This document shows, piece by piece, positions 34,717-44,251 of a stretch of 64,000 nt of DNA. Location: positions 62,001-126,000 of the forward strand of contig JAUZFP010000037.1 of NCBI GenBank assembly GCA_030838475.1, written 5' to 3'. Positions within the stretch are counted from its first letter, which is position 1, and each line of letters opens with the position of its first letter. Made by a program: the position numbers and the translations under genes. Source of the stretch: Actinomycetota bacterium. Its GTDB lineage: Bacteria; Actinomycetota; Actinomycetes; Actinomycetales; Microbacteriaceae. Below the pieces are notes generated by a model, which ran no database searches, was not told the DNA's origin, and saw nothing but the letters and a program-made list of their open reading frames with translations.

Positions 34717-35322
34717 CTAACCCTTCAGCTTGGACAGGGCGATGTTCAGCTCGAGAACATTCACTGTCGGATCGCCGATGTATCCCAGCTCGCGTCCCGT
34801 GATGAACGAGTTGACGAGCTTGGTGACATCAGCAACCGGCAGGTTCCTCGCGCCCGCAACCCGGTTGATCTGCTCGAGCGCGTACGCCGGGCTGATGTCG
34901 GGGTCCAGCCCCGACGCGGACGCGGTGAGCGCGTCCGGCGGGATCGAGGCGGGGTCGACGCCGTCGCTCTTGGCAATCGCGGCCTTACGTGCCTTGATTG
35001 CCTTGATCAGGGTCGGGCTTTCCGTGCCCTGGTTGCTTCCGCTCGACGCGCCAGCGTCGTATCCGTTGCCGGCTGCGGACGGGCGGGACTGGAACCACTC
35101 GGGGAGAGCGTTGCCCTTCTTGTCGGTGAAGCTCTGGCCTATGAGAGCCGAGCCGACGACCTTGCCGCCAACGCTCAGCTGCGATCCGTTCGCCTGGGAT
35201 GGGGCGAGCAGGCCGATCGCCGTGATGACGAGCGGGTAGACGATGCCGAGGGCCACCGTGAAGATGATCATCGACCTGATTGCGACCCAGTACTGCCTGG
35301 TTGTGCCGCGGACTGAACTCAT
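34717..35322 (-). CDS. kdpC: Potassium-transporting ATPase subunit C
   Basis: A 201-residue subunit of the Kdp pump: one N-terminal membrane helix (MIIFTVALGIVYPLVITAIGL) and an outer domain with IGQSFTDKKG, FQSRPSAAGNGYD, SGLDPDISPAYALEQI, and VNVLELNIAL at the end. All are standard KdpC segments. The ATG at 35322 is used; the frame upstream is antisense-like. It assembles with KdpA, KdpB and KdpF and helps ATP binding by KdpB. Confidence 0.95.
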   Translation of the reverse strand: MSSVRGTTRQYWVAIRSMIIFTVALGIVYPLVITAIGLLAPSQANGSQLSVGGKVVGSALIGQSFTDKKGNALPEWFQSRPSAAGNGYDAGASSGSNQGTESPTLIKAIKARKAAIAKSDGVDPASIPPDALTASASGLDPDISPAYALEQINRVAGARNLPVADVTKLVNSFITGRELGYIGDPTVNVLELNIALSKLKG

Positions 35323-35357
35323 TTTTCTTAGTTCCGTTTCTTGTTCTTGTCGTACTT

Positions 35358-37511
35358 CTAGAAACCGGGGATCAGCGAGATCACGAGGTCGATCAACTTG
35401 ATGCCGATGAACGGCGCGATAAGGCCGCCGACTCCGTAGATCCACAGGTTGCGCCCGAGAATCTTGGAGACGGTCGTCGGGCGATACCGCACGCCGCGCA
35501 GGGACAGCGGGATCAGCGCGATGATGATGATCGCGTTGAAGACCACGGCCGAGAGGATCGCGGACTGGGGAGTGTGCAGGAACAGGATGTTCAGCGCCCG
35601 AAGTCCCGGATAGCTTGCGACGAACATGGCCGGAATGATGGCGAAGTACTTCGCAACATCGTTCGCGATCGAGAACGTCGTCAGTGCACCACGGGTGATC
35701 AGCAACTGCTTGCCAATACCGACGATGTCGATGAGCTTCGTCGGGTCCGAGTCGAGGTCGACCATGTTGCCGGCCTCCTTGGCTGCGGAGGTTCCCGTGT
35801 TCATCGCGACTCCGACATCCGCCTGCGCAAGCGCGGGTGCGTCGTTCGTTCCGTCACCGGTCATGGCGACAAGGTTGCCGCCCTCCTGCTCCTTCCTGAT
35901 GAGCGCCATCTTGTCCTCGGGCGTGGCCTCGGCGAGGAAGTTGTCGACACCCGCCTCGGCAGCAATCGCCTTCGCCGTGAGCGGGTTGTCACCCGTGATC
36001 ATGACGGTGCGAATGCCCATCCTGCGGAGGTCGGCGAAGCGGGCCGCGAGGCCGGTCTTCACGACGTCCTTCAGGTAGACGACGCCGAGCAGCTGGCCCT
36101 TGCCTGCCTTGTCCCGACGTGCAACCACCAGCGGGGTTCCGCCGGCTTCGGCGATGCGACTGACGAGTCCATCGATCTCGGTGAGTGTCTTCGCCGGAAG
36201 CTTTCCCGACTCCTCCACCCACGCGATGACCATCGAGCCTGCGCCCTTGCGCACCTGGCTGCCGTCCGCGTAATCGATGCCGCTCATGCGGGTCTGCGCG
36301 CTAAACGGCACCGAGACGCTTCCGGCGGCCGACTCGGGGATTGCAATACCCTGCGCGACGGCGAGATCCAGGATGGACTTGCCCTCCGGTGTCGGATCAC
36401 TGATCGAGGACGCACTCGCCGCCTCGGCGAGAGCGCGCTGGGCGACCCCGCTCACGGCATTGAACTCGGCCGCCTGGCGGTTGCCGTAGGTGATCGTTCC
36501 CGTCTTGTCGAGCAGGAGCGTCGTGACGTCGCCCGCGGCCTCCACCGCGCGACCCGACATCGCCAGCACGTTGTGCTGAACGAGGCGGTCCATACCGGCG
36601 ATACCGATCGCGGACAGGAGCGCACCGATCGTGGTCGGGATGAGACAGACCAGCAGCGCAACCAGGACCGGAACGCTTTGTGCGGCGTTCGAGTACCCGG
36701 CGATCGGGTTGATGATCAGCACCACGACCACGAAGATGATCGTCAGGCTCGCGAGCAGGATGTTCAGCGCGATCTCGTTGGGCGTCTTCTGGCGGGAAGC
36801 ACCCTCGACCAGCTTGATCATCCGATCGACGAAGGTCTCGCCCGGCTTGCTGGTGATGCGGACCACGATGCGGTCGGAGAGCACGCGCGTGCCACCGGTC
36901 ACCGCGCTGCGGTCACCGCCGGACTCGCGAACAACCGGAGCCGATTCGCCGGTGATGGCGGACTCGTCGACCGAGGCGATGCCCCAGATGATGTCGCCAT
37001 CACCGGGGATCAGCTCCCCGGCGGTCACGACGACCGTGTCACCGAGCGTCAGCTCGGCCGAGGCGATCTGTTGGAAGTCCGCTCGCTCGGCGCCGGGATC
37101 GCCGGTCTCGTCATAGGACGCGACACGCTGGGCGACCGTGGTGGTACGGCTGTCGCGCAGGCTCTTTGCCTGCGCCTTGCCTCGGCCCTCCGCGACCGCC
37201 TCCGCCATGTTGGCGAACAGCACCGTCAGCCACAGCCAGACTGTGATCGCCCAGGTGAAGGCGGGCGAGGTCGGTGAGGCCGTGGTGTGTGCAGAGCTGC
37301 CGAGGAACGGTTGCGCGATGGCGAGCACGGTGGTCAGGGCGGCGCCGATCTCGACGACGAACATGACCGGGTTGTGCCACATGACGCGCGGATCGAGCTT
37401 CCTCAGGGCGCCGGGGATGCTCGCGAGGAGCTGCGACGCACTGAAGGCCGACGAGGCTTTCCGTTGACCGGGCAGCGAGCTGCCGGTCTTGGTGATGAGA
37501 GTTGTTGACAT
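35358..37511 (-). CDS. kdpB: Potassium-transporting P-type ATPase subunit B
   Basis: A 717-residue P-type ATPase. The phosphorylated Asp335 is in DKTGTITYG, the actuator motif is TGES (187-190), and the hinge motif [16 protein letters not shown] is present. Seven hydrophobic helices are expected. It couples ATP hydrolysis to potassium uptake through KdpA. It lies 4 bases downstream of kdpA and 35 bases upstream of kdpC. A long open frame on the other strand is a high-GC shadow of this gene. Confidence 0.97.
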   Translation of the reverse strand: MSTTLITKTGSSLPGQRKASSAFSASQLLASIPGALRKLDPRVMWHNPVMFVVEIGAALTTVLAIAQPFLGSSAHTTASPTSPAFTWAITVWLWLTVLFANMAEAVAEGRGKAQAKSLRDSRTTTVAQRVASYDETGDPGAERADFQQIASAELTLGDTVVVTAGELIPGDGDIIWGIASVDESAITGESAPVVRESGGDRSAVTGGTRVLSDRIVVRITSKPGETFVDRMIKLVEGASRQKTPNEIALNILLASLTIIFVVVVLIINPIAGYSNAAQSVPVLVALLVCLIPTTIGALLSAIGIAGMDRLVQHNVLAMSGRAVEAAGDVTTLLLDKTGTITYGNRQAAEFNAVSGVAQRALAEAASASSISDPTPEGKSILDLAVAQGIAIPESAAGSVSVPFSAQTRMSGIDYADGSQVRKGAGSMVIAWVEESGKLPAKTLTEIDGLVSRIAEAGGTPLVVARRDKAGKGQLLGVVYLKDVVKTGLAARFADLRRMGIRTVMITGDNPLTAKAIAAEAGVDNFLAEATPEDKMALIRKEQEGGNLVAMTGDGTNDAPALAQADVGVAMNTGTSAAKEAGNMVDLDSDPTKLIDIVGIGKQLLITRGALTTFSIANDVAKYFAIIPAMFVASYPGLRALNILFLHTPQSAILSAVVFNAIIIIALIPLSLRGVRYRPTTVSKILGRNLWIYGVGGLIAPFIGIKLIDLVISLIPGF

Positions 37512-37515
37512 GGTG

Positions 37516-39192
37516 TTACTTGAGTCCTTCTGCTAGTGGACCTAGCGCTAGAACGGGGAGGTACGTGAGTGCGGACACGATGAGAATCGTTCCGATGAGG
37601 AGCCCGATGAACTGCGGTCGATGCGTCGGCAGTGTTCCCGCGGTGACCGGCACCTTGTCCTGCGCGGCGAGTGAGCCCGCGAGCGCGAGGATGAACACCA
37701 TTGGCAGGAACCGACCGAGCAGCATGGCGACGCCAAGTGCGGTGTCGAACCACGGAGTACTCGCCGTGAGTCCCGCAAACGCCGAACCGTTGTTATTGCC
37801 GGCCGAGGTGAAGGCGTACAGCACTTCGGAGTACCCGTGCAGGCCCGGATTGGCCATCGAGGTGCCGGTAACGGATGCCTCGACCGCGGGTATCGCGAAG
37901 CTGAGCGCGGTGCCCAGAAGCACGATCGTCGGCGTGATCAGGATGTAGATGCTCGCCATCTTGATCTCACGACCACCCAGCTTCTTGCCCAGATACTCGG
38001 GCGTTCGCCCGACCATCAGGCCGGCGACGAATACCGCGACGATTGCGACGGCGAGGATTCCGTAGAGTCCGGACCCCACGCCACCGGGCGCAACCTCGCC
38101 GAGCATCATGTTCAGCATGGCAAGACCACCGCCGAGCGAGGTGAAACTGTCGTGCATTGCATTGACCGCACCGGTCGACGTGAGCGTCGAGGACGTTCCG
38201 AACAGCGTCGAGCCGACGATGCCGAACCGGGTTTCCTTGCCTTCCATCGCCGCCCCGGCGAGCTGGCTCGCGGTGCCTGAACCGACACTCTCGAGCAGGG
38301 TGAGGAGTGCGGCAGAGGCGATCCAGAAGATCCCCATGACGGAGAGGATCGCGTAACCCTGCCGGTTGTCCCCGACCATCTTGCCGAACGTGCGCGGCAA
38401 AGCGAACGGGATCGCGAGCATGAGGATGATCTCGAAGATGCTCGTCCACGGCCACGGGTTCTCGAAGGGGTGTGCCGAGTTGGCGTTGAAGAAGCCACCA
38501 CCGTTCGTACCGATTTCCTTGATGGCCTCCTGCGAGGCGACCGGACCACCCGGGATGACGGCGCTTCCGCCGGTGATGGTGGTGATGTGCTCGAACGGGT
38601 TGAAGTTCTGGATCACGCCGGCGACGATCAGGATGATCGCGGCAACGACCGAGAGCGGTAACAGGATCCGAAGGATGCCGCGCGTGACGTCGACCCAGAA
38701 GTTTCCGATGGTCAGCGACTTGCGACGCGACAGGCCGCGAACCAGCGCGATCGCGACGGCTATGCCGACCGCGGCCGAGGCGAAGTTCTGCACCGCGAGT
38801 CCGGCGATCTGCACGGTGTAACCCATCGTGAGCTCCGGCGAATACGACTGCCAGTTCGTGTTGGTCACGAACGAGATCGCGGTGTTCCAGGCCAGGCCCT
38901 GCTCCACCGGCGGGAGGCCGAGGGAGAGCGGGAGCCATTCCTGGATTCGCTGAAGCAGGTAGACGAGCAGCACCCCGATGAGCGAGAAGGCGAGGAGGCT
39001 ACGAAGGTAGACCGGCCAGGTCTGCTCCGACGCCGGGTCGACGCCGATCAGCCGGTAAAAACCACGCTCGACCCTGAGGTTCTTCTGCGTGGTGTAGACG
39101 TGGGCCATATAGCCGCCGAGCGGCCGATAGAGGAGGCCGAGGACAACAATGACGGTCAGTGCCTGAAGGATGAAAAGCCAGGTGTTGTTCAT
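37516..39192 (-). CDS. kdpA: Potassium-transporting ATPase subunit A (channel)
   Basis: A 558-residue membrane protein with ten or so helices and the four pore-loop repeats of the K+ channel superfamily: [45 protein letters not shown] and [14 protein letters not shown]. It forms the potassium-selective pore of the Kdp pump. Its ATG overlaps the stop of kdpF by one base (TGATG). Confidence 0.96.
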   Translation of the reverse strand: MNNTWLFILQALTVIVVLGLLYRPLGGYMAHVYTTQKNLRVERGFYRLIGVDPASEQTWPVYLRSLLAFSLIGVLLVYLLQRIQEWLPLSLGLPPVEQGLAWNTAISFVTNTNWQSYSPELTMGYTVQIAGLAVQNFASAAVGIAVAIALVRGLSRRKSLTIGNFWVDVTRGILRILLPLSVVAAIILIVAGVIQNFNPFEHITTITGGSAVIPGGPVASQEAIKEIGTNGGGFFNANSAHPFENPWPWTSIFEIILMLAIPFALPRTFGKMVGDNRQGYAILSVMGIFWIASAALLTLLESVGSGTASQLAGAAMEGKETRFGIVGSTLFGTSSTLTSTGAVNAMHDSFTSLGGGLAMLNMMLGEVAPGGVGSGLYGILAVAIVAVFVAGLMVGRTPEYLGKKLGGREIKMASIYILITPTIVLLGTALSFAIPAVEASVTGTSMANPGLHGYSEVLYAFTSAGNNNGSAFAGLTASTPWFDTALGVAMLLGRFLPMVFILALAGSLAAQDKVPVTAGTLPTHRPQFIGLLIGTILIVSALTYLPVLALGPLAEGLK

Positions 39193-39281
39193 CAGAAACG
39201 CTCCGGCTTAACTAGGGCGACCACGAGGTACACAAGCACCGCGACGCCGATCGCCAGACTGAGAAAGGTGAAGAAGATCAC
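39192..39281 (-). CDS. kdpF: KdpF small stabilising subunit
   Basis: A 29-residue membrane peptide, too short for most gene finders: one hydrophobic helix ([19 protein letters not shown]) followed by ALVKPERF, the classical KdpF ending. GGAGAA lies just before the GTG start, and the stop overlaps the kdpA ATG by one base. KdpF is known to stabilise the KdpABC complex. Confidence 0.9.
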   Translation of the reverse strand: MIFFTFLSLAIGVAVLVYLVVALVKPERF

Positions 39282-39361
39282 AGCTTCTCCACCGCCCGGG
39301 CGATGAGCGCAATGAGCCCAAACAGGGCTATTGCGGCAACAACATAAATAACGTCGAGCAA
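39278..39361 (-). CDS. 27-residue membrane ORF upstream of kdpF
   Basis: Minus-strand frame of 28 codons beginning TTG at 39361, with GGAG 5 bases upstream, ending in a TGA that overlaps the kdpF GTG by 3 bases. The product is one hydrophobic helix (DVIYVVAAIALFGLIALIA) followed by RAVEKL. Ribosome binding site, overlap and a clean membrane helix with a basic end argue that it is translated, as the first gene of the kdp operon. It may be a second small Kdp subunit or a leader peptide. I know of similar unannotated small ORFs only by impression. Confidence 0.65.
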   Translation of the reverse strand: MLDVIYVVAAIALFGLIALIARAVEKL

Positions 39362-39473
39362 GGCAACTCCATCCGAATGCGGATCACGAGCGGCCCGATC
39401 GGGCGCTCGATGTCACTTCTGACACAGCCGATTAGTAGACACCCTGACTATTCGCTGAAGCGCGATGCTCACA

Positions 39474-39570
39474 GACTCCTTACGCCCAGGCGCCAAACCC
39501 TAACGATTTCCTAACAGCCGCGTATGGGAAGCGTTAGGTGTGGCATCCATGGCGCATGGAGTCCGTTAGG
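39474..39570. promoter_or_regulatory. Cluster of K-locus boxes between kdp and the gene at 39610
   Basis: Facing kdp on the minus strand: GTTAGG at 39515-39510 and 39504-39499 (11 bp apart) and GTAAGG at 39483-39478 (21 bp further). Facing the plus strand: GTTAGG at 39533-39538 and 39565-39570. The 11- and 21-bp spacings keep the sites on one face of the helix, as expected for an OmpR-type regulator such as KdpE. Confidence 0.65.
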
Positions 39571-39609
39571 ACGGGATCGTCATCGCTCCGGTAGAGGGAC
39601 GCTGGTTCC

Positions 39610-40143
39610 ATGACAGCTCATCTCGACTGGTGGCCGGAGAACACGGTTGTGTCGCCCGACGACATCGTCGTGTGCGACGTCTCGCTCCGGCGACTGGTCG
39701 ATGTGTGCGGAACCCCCGCGGTTCACAGTGGAGCGTCCGCGAGTTCCGCACCGAGCACTCGCCGGCCGATGGTCCAGCGCACCGCGGTACTCGTGGTTCG
39801 GGTCGTAGCGATGGCTCGCCATCGCGGGGGCTGCCGCGTGGTGCAGGTCGACGCGCGATTGGACAATCTCAGGCTCATCTGGTCGCAGGCGCGAAGGGTG
39901 GGTGGAACAAGATCGTCGCGCACCCGTAGCGTTCTGATCGTGCGCAGGCCTGGCCGCGTCGATATTGCGGAATCCGAGGATGTCATCTCGGCGGCACTAC
40001 CCGCCAATCTGAGGGTCGGCGACCTGCTCGCCATTCCCAGCCGACCGTTCCCCGTCGACCCCGCACATCCGCGCCATCCGCTCACCGCTAGAACGAATGG
40101 GTCGCCCGACTCGATCTTTGACTCGAGCCTTCAGCTCAACTGA
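39610..40143 (+). CDS. Unknown protein, paralog of the gene at 30301
   Basis: A 177-residue soluble protein related to the product of 30301-30876 (shared CGTPxVH, VDAxLD, SQARxxG and GDLxAIPxR). It reads divergently from the kdp operon, with several GTTAGG boxes in the shared 248-base region, and its end overlaps the end of the convergent KimA-like gene by 8 bases. The pair of paralogs thus brackets kdpFABCDE. No family is recognised; a regulatory or potassium- or nucleotide-binding role is conceivable from context only. Confidence 0.7.
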   Translation: MTAHLDWWPENTVVSPDDIVVCDVSLRRLVDVCGTPAVHSGASASSAPSTRRPMVQRTAVLVVRVVAMARHRGGCRVVQVDARLDNLRLIWSQARRVGGTRSSRTRSVLIVRRPGRVDIAESEDVISAALPANLRVGDLLAIPSRPFPVDPAHPRHPLTARTNGSPDSIFDSSLQLN

Positions 40144-42097
40144 CGTGCACCGCCGGTCGACGCCTGGGGTTCGGCTCCGACTCCCGTAAGACCTCGCGGG
40201 TGACCGGAGCTATCTCGCCCTTCCCCGTTACCAGGAAGCGCAGCATGTTGTTGATCGGATTGCCCTCGGTCCATTCGAAGTAGATATCGGGAACGACGCC
40301 GGTCGCATCTCGAATTGCGAGCAACACTGCCGCCGCGGTGCCCGGTACATTTCCGCTCTTCACCTGCAGCACCCGGTAGCCGAACTTCGACACGCCACGG
40401 ACTTCGAGCTCCTCCTCGAAGTCCGACGAGTCGCTCTTGTGCACCTCGAGAAAGATGATCGGTGCCTTATTCGGGATGTGGCTGTAGTGCCGCTCGTCTC
40501 GCAGCTTGTCCCGATACTCCGCGGCCGTGTCCAGGTCGGGTTCGTGCGACACGATTCGAACCGCCCCGTGTTGCTCGGCATCGGCTGAGACCCAGTCGAG
40601 AGCCGTCTCGTCCAGAACGATGGAGGCGGCCCGAAGCTGGAACGAACGCCGCACCCGCGACAGAATCGAGACGAGGATGATCGCCACAATGAACAGCCCC
40701 GCGATCTTGACGCCATCCGGACGTTCGATGATGTTGACGACCGTCGTGTAGGTGAAGACGACAGCGATCACTCCGAAGGCGATCATCCGGACCCGCTGTC
40801 GCTTACGCGCAGCAGCCAGGGTGACGGCGACGGCGGCCGACGTCATCAGGACCAGCACTCCCGTCGCGTATGCGCCCGCCTGCTTGTCGACGTTCGCATC
40901 GAATACCAGCGTGATGAGAAAGGCGATGAACGTGAAGACAAGCACGAGGGGCCGGACCGCGCCGGCCCACAGCGGGGCCATCCCGTAGCGCGGCAGGTAG
41001 CGCGGCACCAGGTTCAGCAGGCCCGCGAGCGCGCTCGCTCCGGCGAACCACAGGATCGCGATGGTCGAGAAGTCGTAGAGGGAACCGAACCACGGCCCGA
41101 GGAGGCTGTGCGCGAGGAAGGCCAGCGCGCGGCCGTTCGCGGCTCCCGCGAACTGAGCGGGTGTGATCAGGATCGATGTGATGAGGCTGGTTGCGAGCAG
41201 GAAGAAGCTCATGATGCTCGCCGCGGCCGTCAGCAACCGGCGCGCTCCACGAATGCGGCCCGTCGGGTGATCGTCGGTGTCTGACGGGTCTCCCTTGATG
41301 TGTGGCATGACCGCGACGCCGGTCTCGAACCCCGACATGCCCAGCGCGAGCTTGGGGAACGCGACAAGCGCAAATCCGACGGCGAGCAGGATGTTGCCGT
41401 GCTGGCCGAATACGTTCTGGTTCGTGATGTTAGCGAGCAGTCCATGGTCGCCCGTGACGAGCGAAGGATGCTGCAGGATGTCCGCACCGGCGACCAGCAC
41501 GATGACGAGGTTCAGCGTGAGGTAGACGCTGACCAGGCCGACGGCGATCCCGATCGCCTCCCGGAAACCTTTCAGAAATACCACGCCGAGCGCCGCGATC
41601 AGCAGGTACGTGAGCAGGGCGTTCTGGCCGTGAAGCCACGCCGGCATGAGCGGGTTCTGCGTGAAGTGCTGGGCCGCATCCGCCGCGGAGAGTGTGATGG
41701 TGATCATGAAGTCGGTCGCCGCGAAGCCGAGCAGAACGAGGACGAACAGCTTGCCGGCCCACCACGGCAGCAGCCGCTCGAGCATTGCGATCGACCCTGA
41801 GCCCCGGAAACTCTCTTGCGCCACCCGCCGGTAGACCGGAAGTGCACCAAACAGGGTGAGCAAGACCAGCACGAGAGTCGCGAGCGGTGACAGGAACTGG
41901 GCAGCCAGAAACGCAATCGCCGGCGCGTAGCCGAGCGACGAGAAATAGTCCACGCCCGTGAGGCACATGACCTTCCACCACGGATCCGGCCTGTCGACCA
42001 CCTTTGCCAGTGGTCCCTGCGACGGACTCTCATGCGCGGCGAGATCGCTGAGCATCCACGCCCCGAACCGGCTTCTGGACGCTTTTTTGTCTAGCAC
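40136..42097 (-). CDS. KimA-like potassium transporter (APC/KUP superfamily)
   Basis: A membrane protein of about 653 residues. The N-terminal part reads [21 protein letters not shown], then ten or more helices with [34 protein letters not shown] and [19 protein letters not shown], then a cytoplasmic C-terminal domain of about 170 residues. The pattern matches KimA (YdaO) of Bacillus, a high-affinity K+/H+ symporter often regulated by cyclic di-AMP. The GTG at 42097 is used (TTG 42103 is also possible). A TAGCCT hexamer 7 bases ahead suggests a leaderless mRNA. Direct-repeat boxes at 42126-42142 sit near its -35. Confidence 0.82.
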   Translation of the reverse strand: MLDKKASRSRFGAWMLSDLAAHESPSQGPLAKVVDRPDPWWKVMCLTGVDYFSSLGYAPAIAFLAAQFLSPLATLVLVLLTLFGALPVYRRVAQESFRGSGSIAMLERLLPWWAGKLFVLVLLGFAATDFMITITLSAADAAQHFTQNPLMPAWLHGQNALLTYLLIAALGVVFLKGFREAIGIAVGLVSVYLTLNLVIVLVAGADILQHPSLVTGDHGLLANITNQNVFGQHGNILLAVGFALVAFPKLALGMSGFETGVAVMPHIKGDPSDTDDHPTGRIRGARRLLTAAASIMSFFLLATSLITSILITPAQFAGAANGRALAFLAHSLLGPWFGSLYDFSTIAILWFAGASALAGLLNLVPRYLPRYGMAPLWAGAVRPLVLVFTFIAFLITLVFDANVDKQAGAYATGVLVLMTSAAVAVTLAAARKRQRVRMIAFGVIAVVFTYTTVVNIIERPDGVKIAGLFIVAIILVSILSRVRRSFQLRAASIVLDETALDWVSADAEQHGAVRIVSHEPDLDTAAEYRDKLRDERHYSHIPNKAPIIFLEVHKSDSSDFEEELEVRGVSKFGYRVLQVKSGNVPGTAAAVLLAIRDATGVVPDIYFEWTEGNPINNMLRFLVTGKGEIAPVTREVLRESEPNPRRRPAVHVS

Positions 42098-42125
42098 TCC
42101 CAAAGGCTACGGCCCGGCGAGTCCC

Positions 42126-42163
42126 CCTAACGGTTCCCTAGCGTAAGGATCCCGTTAGGATTC
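42126..42163. promoter_or_regulatory. K-locus boxes between the KimA-like gene and dacA-like gene
   Basis: Facing the KimA-like gene: GCTAGG (42142-42137) and GTTAGG (42131-42126), 11 bp apart, the inner one about 16 bp before TAGCCT. Facing the plus strand: GTAAGGATC (42143) and GTTAGGATTC (42154), also 11 bp apart. The arrangement mirrors the box cluster at kdp. Confidence 0.65.
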
Positions 42164-42242
42164 ACGTCCTGCCCCGCCGAAGACGCTCCGGATCGATCGG
42201 ATACTCTAATAATCCTCACCCGGGGATCAGGAGCCGTGAGTA

Positions 42243-43622
42243 GTGACCCAGCACGAACCGTATGAAGAGTACGAACAGCACGACGGAATCTCCGAGTTGT
42301 GGGCGATGATTCCTTCGAACGATGATCGCACTCGTCCTATCGCACCAACACCGCCCGAGCAATCCGACCCTCCCCGGCCGCGCCGGTTGCGCCGACGACT
42401 GATCGCCCTTGTCGCGACGGTGCTCGTTCTTGCGGTCGCGGGCACATATGTTTCCCTCACGCTCTCCGCCCCAGTGGGTGCGGCCGCCGCGGTCTTCCAC
42501 AGCCCCACAGTCGACAAGTCGCCTGCGGCGACGATCGCGCTTCCCGGCTACGGAGAATCCGCCATCAGCATCTCGGGCGCGGACGACTACCTTGGGCCGA
42601 CGGCCACCGGCGTCTTTGCGTCGAGCGGCGGCAATGGCGCGTTACCCATGGCCAGCATCAGCAAACTGATCACCGCGATGGTGGTGCTGAGCGCGAAACC
42701 TCTTGGCGCCTCGGGGACCGGCCGCACCATCACCTGGGACAAGACGGATGCCGCGCTCTATGACAAGTACTACCTGCTTAACGCGACGATCGCCGCCATG
42801 AAAAACGGCAGCTCGATGTCGGAGCACGACGCGCTCGAGACCATGCTCGTGGTGTCCGCGTGCAACTACGCCGAGGCGATGGCGGATTGGGCCTTCGGAT
42901 CCAACGCCGGGTTCGTCAGCGCAACCCGGAAGTGGCTCAAGGCGAATGGCCTGACCGGAACCACCATGGTCGAGCCGACCGGGTTGGATGACCGCAACAC
43001 GAGCACTCCGAGCGATCTGATTGCGCTGGGAAAGCTGGCCATGGCGAACCCTGCGGTCGCCGCGATGGTGGGGAAGACCAGCCTCGACGTTCCGGCCCTT
43101 GCCGGGTTGCCGAGCACGAATGACCTGCTCGGCACCGACGGCGTCAACGGGATCAAGACGGGCACCCTCGACACGGAGGGCTCGGATCTGCTCTACTCGG
43201 CGGTTGTGCCAATCCGCACGGGGTTAAGCCTTACGGTCATCGGTGTGGTGCTGGCCGGGCCGACGCGCGCAAGCGTGGACGACGACGTGAAGAAGACCAT
43301 CTCGAGCATCCAGGATGGATTCCACGACACGCAGCTTGGCTCGCAGGGGCAGGTGGTCGGCTCCTACTCCACCCCGTGGGGTGCCAAAGCAAGCATGGTG
43401 CTGGCAAAGGATGCGGACGCCTTCACGTGGTCGGACACTCCGATCACATCGACCATGAAGACCACGACCCCGGGGAACGGAAAGAGCGGGGAAGAGGTCG
43501 GGAACGTCACCTGGGTCGCGGGGAAGACGACCGAGACCGTGCCCGTTGTGCTCAAGGGAAACATTCGTGGCCCGAGCGCATGGTGGCGACTCACCCATCC
43601 GGCCGAGCTCCTGGGCAAGTAG
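42243..43622 (+). CDS. D-alanyl-D-alanine carboxypeptidase-like protein (PBP5 family)
   Basis: A 459-residue protein with one membrane helix (about 53-75) and an outer penicillin-binding domain. Active-site motifs are SISK (138-141) and KTG in GIKTGTLD. The second motif reads SACNYA where SxN is expected, so Cys replaces the usual Asn at the third position. A C-terminal domain of about 100 residues follows. It would trim peptidoglycan side chains outside the cell. The GTG at 42243 has AGGAG about 10 bases upstream. It shares its intergenic region, with two GTTAGG-type boxes, with the KimA-like gene. Confidence 0.82.
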   Translation: MTQHEPYEEYEQHDGISELWAMIPSNDDRTRPIAPTPPEQSDPPRPRRLRRRLIALVATVLVLAVAGTYVSLTLSAPVGAAAAVFHSPTVDKSPAATIALPGYGESAISISGADDYLGPTATGVFASSGGNGALPMASISKLITAMVVLSAKPLGASGTGRTITWDKTDAALYDKYYLLNATIAAMKNGSSMSEHDALETMLVVSACNYAEAMADWAFGSNAGFVSATRKWLKANGLTGTTMVEPTGLDDRNTSTPSDLIALGKLAMANPAVAAMVGKTSLDVPALAGLPSTNDLLGTDGVNGIKTGTLDTEGSDLLYSAVVPIRTGLSLTVIGVVLAGPTRASVDDDVKKTISSIQDGFHDTQLGSQGQVVGSYSTPWGAKASMVLAKDADAFTWSDTPITSTMKTTTPGNGKSGEEVGNVTWVAGKTTETVPVVLKGNIRGPSAWWRLTHPAELLGK

Positions 43623-43630
43623 CCCGCGCC

Positions 43631-44089
43631 TTAGCTGACGGAGGTCAAGCCCGTCGAGCTGTCGAAGGTGAATACGTGGCCAGTGGTCGGTGAGAAGCTC
43701 CGGTTGAACGCTGTGATCGTGTACGAGTGCCTGTCCGAGGAAACGACCAGCGTCCAGTTGCCAATCGGATCATCGACAGACGGAGCGAACCGGTATGGCG
43801 CGGCGCCGAGCGCGGAAAGGGACATCGGTGTGGCAGTCGTTCCGAAGTTGCCACCGTTGTTGACGCTGTAGGAAGAGGCAGCGAGCTCGAAGTTGCTGAG
43901 GTCCGACTTCGTCTCCGCATCCCACGCCGACTGGCGCTGTCCGATGAACTGTGGAATGGCGATGGCGGCGAGAAGGCCAATGATAATGATGACCACCATC
44001 AACTCGATGAGGGTGAAACCCTGTTGACCACTGACGTCCTGCATGGCAGCGCGACGTTCGGCGCAGTATTTGCGGATATTGATCATCAT
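43631..44089 (-). CDS. Orphan type IV pilin-like protein
   Basis: A 152-residue prepilin. A 24-residue leader ends at GQQG, followed by FTLIELMVVIIIIGLLAAIA with Glu at position +5, the classical cleavage and methylation signal. The globular part is about 100 residues with a WTLVVSSDRHSYTITAFN strand region. No prepilin peptidase, assembly ATPase or other pilin gene is nearby, so it must use machinery encoded elsewhere or be a leftover. It converges with the carboxypeptidase-like gene 8 bases away. Confidence 0.85.
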   Translation of the reverse strand: MMINIRKYCAERRAAMQDVSGQQGFTLIELMVVIIIIGLLAAIAIPQFIGQRQSAWDAETKSDLSNFELAASSYSVNNGGNFGTTATPMSLSALGAAPYRFAPSVDDPIGNWTLVVSSDRHSYTITAFNRSFSPTTGHVFTFDSSTGLTSVS

Positions 44090-44251
44090 TGGCGTTTCCG
44101 GTCGGCAAATGGGCTGGAGTGAATTCGGACGGCGCGTCGCAAGTGTCGAGCCGCACTATCAGTGTGACGCTCGCGCCGTTTGCCCGAAACCCCGCACTCA
44201 GGGGGGTATTCGGCGGCTCCGGATCTCGCCGTCGAGCCCGCGATCGCCCCT

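Noticed and set aside
34712-34721. GTTAGGAAGC at the kdpC/kdpD junction, similar to the K-locus box
   Set aside because: It consists of the kdpC stop codon and the purine-rich bases before kdpD inside an operon, so the match is probably chance.
35280-37277. A 665-residue open frame on the plus strand
   Set aside because: It is antisense to kdpB and kdpC, with Arg/Asp/His-rich composition typical of high-GC shadow frames; kdpB on the other strand has all P-type ATPase motifs.
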